Source: JAYVJH01 sp043777595 | GTDB taxonomy: Bacteria; Bacteroidota; Bacteroidia; Cytophagales; Spirosomataceae | Assembly: GCA_043777595.1 (NCBI GenBank) | Contig: JAYWHT010000092.1 | Span: 1-33,099 of the forward strand | Length of the DNA stretch: 33,099 nt | Direction of reading: 5' to 3' | In this document: piece by piece, positions 1-6,922 of the stretch | Layout of the letters: each line of letters begins with the position of its first letter | Position numbering within the stretch: the first letter of the stretch is position 1 | Notes under the pieces: generated by a model | What the model was told of the DNA's origin: nothing | Seen by the model: only the letters and a program-made list of their open reading frames with translations | The model's database searches: none | Made by a program: the position numbers and the translations under genes

Positions 1-52
1 CTAAGGCATTTTTAGCCGCTGTATCTAATATTGGTGTGTTTACTCGTCCCAT
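1..52 (-). CDS. N-terminal fragment of an unidentified gene, cut by the window edge
   Basis: Reading leftward from an ATG at 52, the frame stays open to the window edge and gives MGRVNTPILDTAAKNAL. Only 17 residues are visible. The TP-x-L start followed by a helix loosely recalls the N-terminal helix-turn-helix of IS630-type transposases found in Bacteroidota, but this is a memory-based resemblance over a very short stretch. The 149 bases from here to the next gene at 202 show no clear promoter or repeat. Confidence 0.35.
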   Translation of the reverse strand, partial: MGRVNTPILDTAAKNAL

Positions 53-201
53 GCGACAAAATTACAAAATAATCTAAACTAATTATAATGACCTACTTAC
101 GATTTAAAAGTTTGTATTTTATTGTTTTTCTGTTCCAAATAGCTATTGTGGCACAATTTTAGCAGTACAGATGTGTAGTACAAATTATAAGTCCAATAAT
201 C

Positions 202-621
202 ATGAAAATTCGCTTGCACAAAATTACTTTTCTCTTTCTATTTATTTCTCTTTGCAGCTTTATGGAGTCCACAACATCACGAGATGTTGAAGTAGCCGAG
301 CGCATCAAAGGCTCAATCAAAATGGGCGATGCACACGATTTGGCTGACCATTTTGAGAAAAATATGGAACTCGTCATCGACTCTGAGCGGGTATCGTTTA
401 GGAATGTTCGCAACGAGCAAGCCGAACTGATACTCAAAGGGTTCTTTAAAAAATATCCACCCAAAGACTTCAAATACGTGTTTCAGGGTACAGCCTCAAA
501 AGTGCGCTACTGCACGGCTACCTATCAGCCAGCCACAGGAGGTATGTTTCAAGTTTATATTTTGATGCGGATTACCGAAAAAGATTATCTCATCAATACC
601 TTACATTTTAAGAAAGAATAA
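202..621 (+). CDS. DUF4783 family secreted protein
   Basis: A 139-residue protein with an N-terminal hydrophobic signal segment (residues about 8-20, LFLFISLCSF) and a compact domain resembling the DUF4783 family, a small alpha+beta NTF2-like fold common in Bacteroidota and of unknown function. Sequence shows DVEVAERIKGSIKMGDAHDLADHF followed by a region ending in an aromatic-rich strand (YQPATGGMFQVYILMRI) and the C-terminal ITEKDYLINTL typical of the family. It is probably exported to the periplasm. The ATG at 202 puts the signal peptide directly at the N-terminus. It is monocistronic: a strong hairpin terminator follows 11 bases after the stop. No function can be assigned beyond the family. 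Confidence 0.75.
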   Translation: MKIRLHKITFLFLFISLCSFMESTTSRDVEVAERIKGSIKMGDAHDLADHFEKNMELVIDSERVSFRNVRNEQAELILKGFFKKYPPKDFKYVFQGTASKVRYCTATYQPATGGMFQVYILMRITEKDYLINTLHFKKE

Positions 622-632
622 AACTATAAAGT

Positions 633-667
633 AAGCCTTCGCACTAAGCGAAGGCTTCCCTCTTTTT
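633..667 (+). terminator. Rho-independent terminator after the DUF4783 gene
   Basis: A perfect 10-bp stem, AAGCCTTCGC (633-642) and GCGAAGGCTT (648-657), with a 5-base loop, is followed by CCCTCTTTTT. It lies between two convergent genes (stops at 621 and 674) and should end transcription from the left gene. The opposite direction has no good U-tract. Confidence 0.85.
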
Positions 668-673
668 AGCGGC

Positions 674-1483
674 CTACTTCACCTCAAATGCTGCATCTTT
701 TAGCCCTTTATTGACTTTGATTGTCTGTATCTCAAATTTCATATCCATTGGCCCCATTTTTTGTGAACGGCTAAACGGCATTTTTACACCGCCGCCATCT
801 TTGATTTCTTTGTAGTTGTCATACACTACATTTATGCCTCCACGCATACCGCCGCTGCCCTCGGGTCTGCCTTGGCCGCCGCTTGGTGCTGTGGCTGGGC
901 TTTGTTGAGCGGGTGCGCTACCAACTTGAACACGCCTTGTTGCACCCATTCCAGCCACTTTTTTGAGTTTTAGGCCAGTAGCCATGTCAAAAGACTCTGA
1001 CCATTTTTTGCCTTCTGGAGTAGAAAATTCTACTTTCCAAGCTATTTTGCCATTTACAGTATCTCGACCAACTACGTTTTTGGTGATTTTGAGTTGGTCG
1101 TACATCATCTCAGGAAAAGGGTTAGAACCCAATACCATCATCGTCGCATCGGCACCCTCAATGACATTGGTTTGTTGGTTGCCACCCCAGCCCGATAGCA
1201 TCGAAATCTTACTGCCATCACAAATTTGACGGTTTACTTCGTTGCCCATCATGTAGGTAACGGACGTAAATTTATTAGGCATTTTTACCCTTACTTCGTT
1301 TTCCATTGCTCCACGCTGTGTTTCGGCAGTCGAGCTGATAGTCAGGTCTTGTATTTTCATGATGGCCTCTTTTCCACCAATAGCCGTGAGGTATTTGTCA
1401 AGCACTTGGTCGGCGGTTGGGTCTTGAGCATGGGTGTTCAGCGACAGAGCGAACAGTACAGCAATCAAAAGTGTATTTTTCAT
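674..1483 (-). CDS. Secreted LolA/outer-membrane lipoprotein-sorting-like protein
   Basis: A 269-residue protein with a clear signal peptide (MKNTLLIAVLFALSLNTHAQ, cleavage after AQ). The mature part begins with PTADQVLDKYLTAIGGKEAIMKIQDL, a start typical of Bacteroidota periplasmic proteins with a LolA/LppX-like half-barrel, often annotated as outer membrane lipoprotein-sorting protein. Alternating beta strands follow, then a Gly/Pro/Ala/Gln-rich linker at about residues 190-215 (SAPAQQSPATAPSGGQGRPEGSGG is the core) and a last strand region ending in AAFEVK. The linker interrupting the barrel is unusual and may be a lineage-specific insertion. The role is probably lipid or hydrophobic ligand binding in the periplasm; the substrate is unknown. 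It is transcribed away from argC with a 60-base gap. Confidence 0.65.
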   Translation of the reverse strand: MKNTLLIAVLFALSLNTHAQDPTADQVLDKYLTAIGGKEAIMKIQDLTISSTAETQRGAMENEVRVKMPNKFTSVTYMMGNEVNRQICDGSKISMLSGWGGNQQTNVIEGADATMMVLGSNPFPEMMYDQLKITKNVVGRDTVNGKIAWKVEFSTPEGKKWSESFDMATGLKLKKVAGMGATRRVQVGSAPAQQSPATAPSGGQGRPEGSGGMRGGINVVYDNYKEIKDGGGVKMPFSRSQKMGPMDMKFEIQTIKVNKGLKDAAFEVK

Positions 1484-1543
1484 TTTGGTATTCGTTTTGG
1501 GTTCAATATAAAAAGTATTTTACTGAATATACCTACTGATTTT

Positions 1544-2512
1544 CTAAAACGCCATCGCTTTCAATCTCAGTCCTGTATCTTCGGGCAAGTCAAAAAGCAA
1601 ATTCATATTTTGAACGGCTTGCCCAGATGCCCCTTTGATGAGATTATCTATGATGCTCGTTATCAGCAGGTTATTTTCATTTTTTTGTAGTTGTATCAAA
1701 CATTTATTAGTATTGACTACTTGTTTGAGGTCAATGTCGGCTTCGCTTACGTGCGTAAAAGGGTGTGAGGCGTAGTAGTTTTGGTAAAGGTTCTGGGCTT
1801 CTTCAATACTGCCGTCAAATTGAGTATAAACATTGGCCATGATGCCTCTCGTAAAGTCGCCTCGGTAGGGGATAAAGTTTATTTTTTGTGTAAAATTATC
1901 TTGTAAACACTTGACAGTCATACCTATTTCTGTCAGGTGTTGGTGTGTGAAGGCTTTATAAATACTCAAATTGTTGTTGCGCCACGTAAAATGAGTACTC
2001 TGACTGAGTGCCTGCCCAGCACCTGTCGAACCTGTGATGGCCGACACGTGAACATCCTCGTAGAGTAGTTGTTTTTGTGCCAGTGGTAGTAGTGCTAACT
2101 CAATCGTTGTTGCAAAGCAACCTGGATTGGCCACTTTGTTACTATTTTTTATTAAATCTCGTTGCAACTCAGGCAGTCCATAAACAAAATCGTTGCTTTG
2201 GTCTCTAAAATCGGTACTCAAATCAATGATTTTGACCGATGGCGGTACAGGGTTTTCAGACAAGAATTTTTTAGATTGACCATGCCCCGAACACAAAAAA
2301 ATAACATCGACAGCCTTAAAGTCAAAACTATTAGAAAACACCAAATCTGTATCGCCCAGCAAGTCGGTGTGCGTGGCTGCTATTGTTTTGCCAGTTTGGC
2401 TCTGGCTATTTGCCCAGCCGATTTGCGCCAGTGGGTGATTGATTAGTATCCGTAGCAATTCGCCACCCGTGTAGCCAGCGGCGCCAATGATTCCAACTTT
2501 TATTTTTTGCAT
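1544..2512 (-). CDS. argC: N-acetyl-gamma-glutamyl-phosphate reductase
   Basis: ArgC catalyses the NADPH-dependent reduction of N-acetyl-glutamyl phosphate to the semialdehyde, the third step of arginine synthesis in the cytoplasm. The 322-residue product starts MQKIKVGIIGAAGYTGGELLR, with the nucleotide-binding GxxGYTG motif, and contains the catalytic cysteine in VANPGCFATT (about residue 146). ITGSTGAGQ and the HxxE-type helix (HQHLTEI) are also present, as is the C-terminal NLIKGASGQAVQNMN characteristic of the family. An upstream in-frame ATG at 2590 would add 26 Lys/Pro-rich residues before the Rossmann fold, so the start at 2512 is chosen. Other arginine genes are not next to it here; it may be transcribed with the aldehyde dehydrogenase upstream (109-base gap). 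Confidence 0.95.
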   Translation of the reverse strand: MQKIKVGIIGAAGYTGGELLRILINHPLAQIGWANSQSQTGKTIAATHTDLLGDTDLVFSNSFDFKAVDVIFLCSGHGQSKKFLSENPVPPSVKIIDLSTDFRDQSNDFVYGLPELQRDLIKNSNKVANPGCFATTIELALLPLAQKQLLYEDVHVSAITGSTGAGQALSQSTHFTWRNNNLSIYKAFTHQHLTEIGMTVKCLQDNFTQKINFIPYRGDFTRGIMANVYTQFDGSIEEAQNLYQNYYASHPFTHVSEADIDLKQVVNTNKCLIQLQKNENNLLITSIIDNLIKGASGQAVQNMNLLFDLPEDTGLRLKAMAF

Positions 2513-2621
2513 AGATTTAGGTTTTGGGTTCTTTGATATTTTTTGTGGGAGTTTGTTTTTACCTTTTTGTGGTCTTTTGTGGTTGAACAATCATAAAAAT
2601 TATCAGAAAGCCATTCCATAT

Positions 2622-4097
2622 TTAGATGGAGTTTTTTGTAAAAGCCCCATTGACAGTCCGCCAGATATTGAGTGGATTGGCGTTTTGTAGCTCGGCTGGC
2701 AAAAAATTATCATTGAACCCCTGCACAGCAAAAGGCCGCACAAAACGCTTGATGGCTTTGGCCCCAACTGACCCAAAACGCCCGTCTGTACTGGCTGGAT
2801 ATGGGCCACCGTGCTGCATAGCCGCACAAACTTCTACGCCTGTTGGCACTGAGTTTAATATCAACCGACCACAAAGCAAACTGGCGGCTTGTACGGTATT
2901 TTGGTAAGAAATCAAGTCATTTTCAGTTGCAATAAAGGTACAAGTCAGTTGTCCTTCCAGATGCTCGGTAACGGTTTGCATCTGAGCGGAGTCTGCACAC
3001 TTGATGACCAACGAAAACGGCCCAAAGACTTCTTGATGCAAAGCTATATTATTTAAAAAATCTGTACCCGATACAGAAGCCAAGGACGGAATACCCTCAT
3101 TGTTAGTGTTTTGAGTGGTGGTTTCGGCTTCGATTGTTACATTTGGTTGTGTCAATATTTGGCTACGCTTGTCCTGAAAAGCGGCCGCTATACCGTTGTG
3201 AAGCATTAGTGCTGGTGCAATGTTTTTGATTTCATTGGCCAATATCTCTACAAATTTTGTCAAATCTGGACTATCAACACCAATCAATAGCCCAGGTTTT
3301 GTACAAAACTGCCCCATGCTACCTGTGATAGAACCTGCATACATTTTGGCAAATTTTTCGGTGTTTTGGTTCAATGCTTCGGGCAATAAAAACACAGGAT
3401 TGGTGCTACCCATTTCAGCAAAAACTGGAATAGGCTTAGGGCGGCTATTGGCCAAGTCAAACAGTGCTTTGCCACCCATGAGTGAACCCGTAAAACCTAC
3501 CGCCGCCGTAAGTGGGTGCATAACCAAGGCTTGACCAACATCAAAACCACCTGCCAAATGCTCAAAAACGCCATCGGGCATATTTGTTTTTTGTATTGCC
3601 AATCTGATTGCACCAGCCACCATTTCAGATGTTTTGAGGTGAGCAGGGTGCGCCTTTACTACAACCGAACAACCAGCCGCCCAAGCAGCGGCAGGGTCCA
3701 CACCAGCCGTTGAGTAAGCAAACGGAAAATTACTCGCCCCAAAAACTACAACTGGGCCAATCGGCACAAGCATATTTCTGATGTCGGGTTTGGGTAGTGG
3801 CAGGCGGTCGGGTAGAGCGGTATCAATAGTGGCATCAAGCCAAGAACCTTCTTCAACCACATCGGCCATTTGTCTGAGTTGTAGGCAAGCCCGCCCACGC
3901 TCGCCTGTGAGCCGTGCTTCGGGTAGGTTTGTTTCGCTCATAGCCGTATGAATTAAAGCCAAGCCGAGAGCTTCGATTTCGGTGGCGATGGCTCTTAAAA
4001 AGTTGGCTTTTTGTTGCCCAGATTTGTGGCGATATTCTAAAAAAGCAGCGTGCGCTCGTTTCATTAAATCGCTTGTGTCGGTCGTGTTGGTTGTCAT
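2622..4097 (-). CDS. Aldehyde dehydrogenase, alpha-ketoglutaric semialdehyde type
   Basis: A 491-residue NAD(P)-dependent aldehyde dehydrogenase of the subfamily that oxidises 2,5-dioxovalerate (alpha-ketoglutaric semialdehyde) to 2-oxoglutarate at the end of non-phosphorylated pentose, uronate or hydroxyproline degradation. Visible motifs are the Rossmann segment VVVFGASNFPFAYS (about 116-129), FTGS (about 202), the general base in FAEMGSTNP (E228) and the nucleophile in GQFCTKPG (C265). The short N-terminal arm, the GxxFCTKPG sequence and the C-terminal HGGPYPASTDGRFGSVG are typical of this subfamily rather than of classical ALDHs. No pentose or hydroxyproline genes are nearby, so the exact substrate is inferred from family only; a fatty-aldehyde dehydrogenase is the alternative. 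A good Bacteroidota promoter lies 20 bases upstream of the start. Confidence 0.85.
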   Translation of the reverse strand: MTTNTTDTSDLMKRAHAAFLEYRHKSGQQKANFLRAIATEIEALGLALIHTAMSETNLPEARLTGERGRACLQLRQMADVVEEGSWLDATIDTALPDRLPLPKPDIRNMLVPIGPVVVFGASNFPFAYSTAGVDPAAAWAAGCSVVVKAHPAHLKTSEMVAGAIRLAIQKTNMPDGVFEHLAGGFDVGQALVMHPLTAAVGFTGSLMGGKALFDLANSRPKPIPVFAEMGSTNPVFLLPEALNQNTEKFAKMYAGSITGSMGQFCTKPGLLIGVDSPDLTKFVEILANEIKNIAPALMLHNGIAAAFQDKRSQILTQPNVTIEAETTTQNTNNEGIPSLASVSGTDFLNNIALHQEVFGPFSLVIKCADSAQMQTVTEHLEGQLTCTFIATENDLISYQNTVQAASLLCGRLILNSVPTGVEVCAAMQHGGPYPASTDGRFGSVGAKAIKRFVRPFAVQGFNDNFLPAELQNANPLNIWRTVNGAFTKNSI

Positions 4098-4117
4098 CGA
4101 ACAGGTATTTTTTTGTG

Positions 4118-4148
4118 CAAAGTTACAACAATCATTTACCTATCACAA
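4118..4148 (-). promoter_or_regulatory. Bacteroidota sigma-ABfr-type promoter of the aldehyde dehydrogenase gene
   Basis: On the minus strand TTG (4146-4148), a 20-base spacer and TAACTTTG (4118-4125) match the phylum consensus TTG-N19/20-TAnnTTTG. Transcription would start roughly 10-15 bases upstream of the ATG at 4097. The match is to both elements, which makes it the best promoter in the window. Confidence 0.6.
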
Positions 4149-4206
4149 TTTTTTGTAATCCAGAAAAATACTTGAAATTCCTTTGGTCTCACGTGTTTTT
4201 TGTGTA

Positions 4207-4605
4207 CTAATTTGTAGCCATAAAAGCATTTATTATTTCGGCATTAACACGCTGAGGTTTAAGTGTTTGTGGATTTATAGCTATCCAAGTAGTAATAGAT
4301 TTGGTAATGAGCATCTCGCCTTTATAAATTTCGCAATGGCGCAGGCTTGTTACGCCTGTAAAGGTTTCGACCCACGTTTTGACGGTAAGTATATCGCCCA
4401 AAAAGGCTTGTTTGAGGTAGTCAATCTCATGGCGGCGAGCTACCCAAGTAATTTGTTGCATTTGCTCAGGCGAAACTATCGACTCCCAATGTGCTTGTGC
4501 TACGGCTTGAATATATTGCAAATAAATCACGTTATTGACGTGATTGAGTTCGTCAATGTCAGTAGCTTTTACTGTGATTTGGTACTGAAATATTTTGTTA
4601 GGCAT
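4207..4605 (-). CDS. Acyl-CoA thioesterase, 4HBT hotdog family
   Basis: A 132-residue single-hotdog protein of the 4-hydroxybenzoyl-CoA thioesterase/YbgC type. It opens with a beta strand and the signature TDIDELNHVNNVIYLQY, where the Asp and the Asn of HVNN correspond to the catalytic region of the family, followed by the long central helix and strands GDILTVKTWVETF and SITTWIAIN. It likely hydrolyses short or medium acyl-CoA thioesters in the cytoplasm; the substrate cannot be deduced. Length fits a full domain. It starts 23 bases from, and divergent to, the broken phosphatase gene at 4629. Confidence 0.85.
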   Translation of the reverse strand: MPNKIFQYQITVKATDIDELNHVNNVIYLQYIQAVAQAHWESIVSPEQMQQITWVARRHEIDYLKQAFLGDILTVKTWVETFTGVTSLRHCEIYKGEMLITKSITTWIAINPQTLKPQRVNAEIINAFMATN

Positions 4606-4628
4606 ATAATTACTTTTATTGTAAAACT

Positions 4629-4840
4629 ATGAAAAATTACCGCACAAAACTACTTTTCGTTTGTAGCCGTAACAAACGCCAAGCCTGACTGTTGAGATGA
4701 TTTGAAAGTACGATGAGCGATTTACAGTAAAATCAGCAGGTACAAGTCCCAGTTCACGGGTCAAGATTACTGAAAAGCTCATTGCATGGACAGACGTGAT
4801 TTTGGTCATGGAAAAACGGTACAGATATTTTTTGATTAAA
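4629..4840 (+). pseudogene. Remnant of a low-molecular-weight protein tyrosine phosphatase-like gene
   Basis: Translation from the ATG at 4629 gives MKNYRTKLLFVCSRNKRQ and then meets a stop. One frame over, the family sequence resumes as SLTVEMI, a TGA, then KYDERFTVKSAGTSPSS followed by RVKITEKLIAWTDVILVMEKR. Together these follow the order of short LMW-PTP-like proteins: an FVCSRNKxRS active-site loop, VKSAGTSP, then the EKL-ID/VMEK segment. A frameshift near 4675, a TGA near 4696, and loss of the C-terminal part after about 4840 show it is dead. Homology ends about 50 bases before the Wadjet jetA start, so arrival of that locus may have removed the 3' end. Assignment rests on recognised motifs, not on an alignment. 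Confidence 0.65.
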
Positions 4841-4889
4841 CTTGTTTGTGTGTTATTATTACAGAAAATGTAAGAAAGCCATAATAATT

Positions 4890-6338
4890 ATGCCTTATCC
4901 TGAATACAAAAAACTATTTCAAACCGAATCTAATACCATTGCTATCAAAATTTTGAGAGCAAGAAATACCGCTTTGATTTTGTGTTTTTTACAAGAATCG
5001 TTTAAGGCAAAAAACTATTCGCCTACAATTTCAAGCGACATTCTTATCAATCAATTAGTCGATTTTTTGGAAAACTGGGGTGTAAGCGATGAAGAAGATT
5101 TAGCAACGAATACCCTCAACATTGAAGATAAAGCTGCCAAATACATCAAAGATTGGGTAAAAGAAGGCTATCTGTCTCTCTATTCTGACGATGCTGGGCA
5201 AGATTTACATTCGCTCACACCCGATATAGAAAGTGTTTTGGATTGGGTAGCTACGCTTATGAAAAAACGTAACTTTATAGGAATGGAATCGAGGTTTTTG
5301 GACATTTTTTATAAACTACGTGAGTTAGTTCAAAATACCGATGATGATTGGCAAGCCAAAATAACCGAGTTAGAAGTGCAAAAATCTAAAATTGATGAGC
5401 AAATTAGAAATCTTCAAATTCACAAAAAAGTAGAAGTGTTCGAGGATTATCAAATTAAAGACCGCTTTCAACAAATCAATCTGGTGGCACGTAGTTTGTT
5501 GCGAGATTTTAGGGAAGTTGAGGGTAACTTTCAAGAAATAACTCGTAAAATTTACCAGAAACAAACTGAGCAAAATCAAAGCAAAGGTAATTTGTTGGGT
5601 TTTTCTCTTGATGCTTTGGACGAATTGAGAGCAACGCCACAGGGAAAGACGTTTGAGACTTTTTACCAACATATAACAAACCCACATCAAAAAGTAGAAT
5701 TAGACCAGCTTGTTCGCCAAGTTTTTAATTTATTGCAAGATAAAGGCATTGAAACGGAAGATGATTTTCTACGAAAAATCAAATTTTATCTACATTCAGA
5801 AGGCCAAAAGGTGAATGAATCCTTTTATCAGTTGGTTAAAAAGTTAGAAAAAATCATTTCAGAAAAAAATATTCGGGAACGCAGAAAATCACTGTTGCTC
5901 ATCAACGACATTAAAAAAATAGCGTTGGAATTAACTGAAAATCCGGCCAAAGATGCCGTTTTTATAGAAATAGAAGACCGTGCAGACTATATCTCTACCG
6001 ACAGCGTGGTATTGCTTGACGAGAAAGAAGCAAAAATAGTACCCCGTATCTTAAACCAAGCAGAGAGCGAAAATACTGAAATACCTATCAACATAAATAC
6101 AATAGACAAATCGGTACTGATTGCCAATATCCAGTTTTTGCTCAAAACTCGTTCGCAAGTTACCCTGCAAGAAGTGATAGCGAGTTTTGGCTTGAAAAAC
6201 GGCATTGCAGAGTTGATGGCTTATGGAAGTATAGCTGCCAACTCTAACAAACACATCATAAGCGACCATCAGAAAGAAACATTTCAACTATCCAGCACTC
6301 GTAAAATAGATTTTCCAGAAATTATTTTTTGCCGATAA
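4890..6338 (+). CDS. jetA: Wadjet type I subunit JetA (DUF3375, kleisin-like)
   Basis: JetA is the kleisin (MukF-like) subunit of the type I Wadjet complex, which loops and cleaves circular plasmid DNA. The 482-residue product shows the DUF3375 pattern: an N-terminal winged-helix-like part (MPYPEYKKLFQTES...ILRARNTALILCFLQESF), IESVLDWVATLMKKRNFIGMESRFLDIFYKLRELVQNTDDD at about residues 112-152, and a charged helical stretch after it. This part and the C-terminal region are both intact, and the length suits the family. An in-frame ATG at 4842 would add 16 non-family residues, so 4890 is chosen. It is the only gene of the four with no premature stop. JetB begins 2 bases after the stop. No clear promoter is visible upstream. 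Confidence 0.88.
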   Translation: MPYPEYKKLFQTESNTIAIKILRARNTALILCFLQESFKAKNYSPTISSDILINQLVDFLENWGVSDEEDLATNTLNIEDKAAKYIKDWVKEGYLSLYSDDAGQDLHSLTPDIESVLDWVATLMKKRNFIGMESRFLDIFYKLRELVQNTDDDWQAKITELEVQKSKIDEQIRNLQIHKKVEVFEDYQIKDRFQQINLVARSLLRDFREVEGNFQEITRKIYQKQTEQNQSKGNLLGFSLDALDELRATPQGKTFETFYQHITNPHQKVELDQLVRQVFNLLQDKGIETEDDFLRKIKFYLHSEGQKVNESFYQLVKKLEKIISEKNIRERRKSLLLINDIKKIALELTENPAKDAVFIEIEDRADYISTDSVVLLDEKEAKIVPRILNQAESENTEIPININTIDKSVLIANIQFLLKTRSQVTLQEVIASFGLKNGIAELMAYGSIAANSNKHIISDHQKETFQLSSTRKIDFPEIIFCR

Positions 6339-6340
6339 AT

Positions 6341-6922
6341 ATGTTCAAACCCTACGCATCTGCCATCGTAAAATTATTGCAAAGCCGAGCCGTTTATGAC
6401 AACGACCGTCACTGGCAAGCCATCGCACAATACGAAATACCTATCAGGGCTTATTTTGAAGAAATAGGTGTTAGCTTAGACTTCAACAGAAGCGAGGGAT
6501 ACGCCCGCATTACCCAACAAGAATTTACAGACGATGAACCCAATCAGCCTATCAAACTGATTCGTAAAAATACGCTTAACTACGAACAGAGCCTCACTGC
6601 AACTATATTACGAGAATGGCTTGACGAACATGAATTTGGTAATTTTTAATCAAGCAATCGGTTATTTATTTCAAAACAAGATTTACGAAACCGAATGGAG
6701 TTATTTTTTAAAGACCAGAACAACAAAAAAGCAATAGCTAATAAGTTAGACAGTTTGGTTGAAAAAATGGTAGATAATAGTTTTTTGGAGGTAAATCAAA
6801 AAGATGAGGCCAATCCAGATAATACTCGATATGAAGTAAAAACGTTGATAAAAATAAAAATTAGCAACGAAAACCTCGACACATTCAAAACCAAATTGCA
6901 AAATTATGTGGGGACTATTTGA
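6341..6922 (+). pseudogene. jetB: Wadjet JetB (DUF4194, KITE-like), interrupted by one in-frame TAA
   Basis: JetB is the MukE-like KITE subunit bridging JetA and JetC. The frame from ATG 6341 reads MFKPYASAIVKLLQSRAVYD...YEQSLTATILREWLDEHEFGNF, hits TAA at 6647-6649 (codon 103 of about 193), and continues in the same frame as SSNRLFISKQDLRNRMELFF, then KDQNNKKAIANKLDSLVEKM and on to 6920. The part after the stop matches the second half of DUF4194 without a gap, so a single substitution separates it from an intact gene. A separate product from ATG 6695 (75 residues) is possible but would lack the RLFISKQDL segment. The last 17 bases overlap jetC, as in functional loci. Confidence 0.82.

Noticed and set aside
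1226..1690. A 154-codon plus-strand open frame
   Set aside because: It is the shadow of the LolA-like gene and argC on the other strand.
4627..4809. A 60-codon minus-strand open frame
   Set aside because: The plus strand carries clear phosphatase-like motifs here; the minus frame has no family features.
4842..4889. Upstream start for jetA
   Set aside because: The 16 added residues (MFVCYYYRKC...) are unlike the family and come from the phosphatase remnant region.
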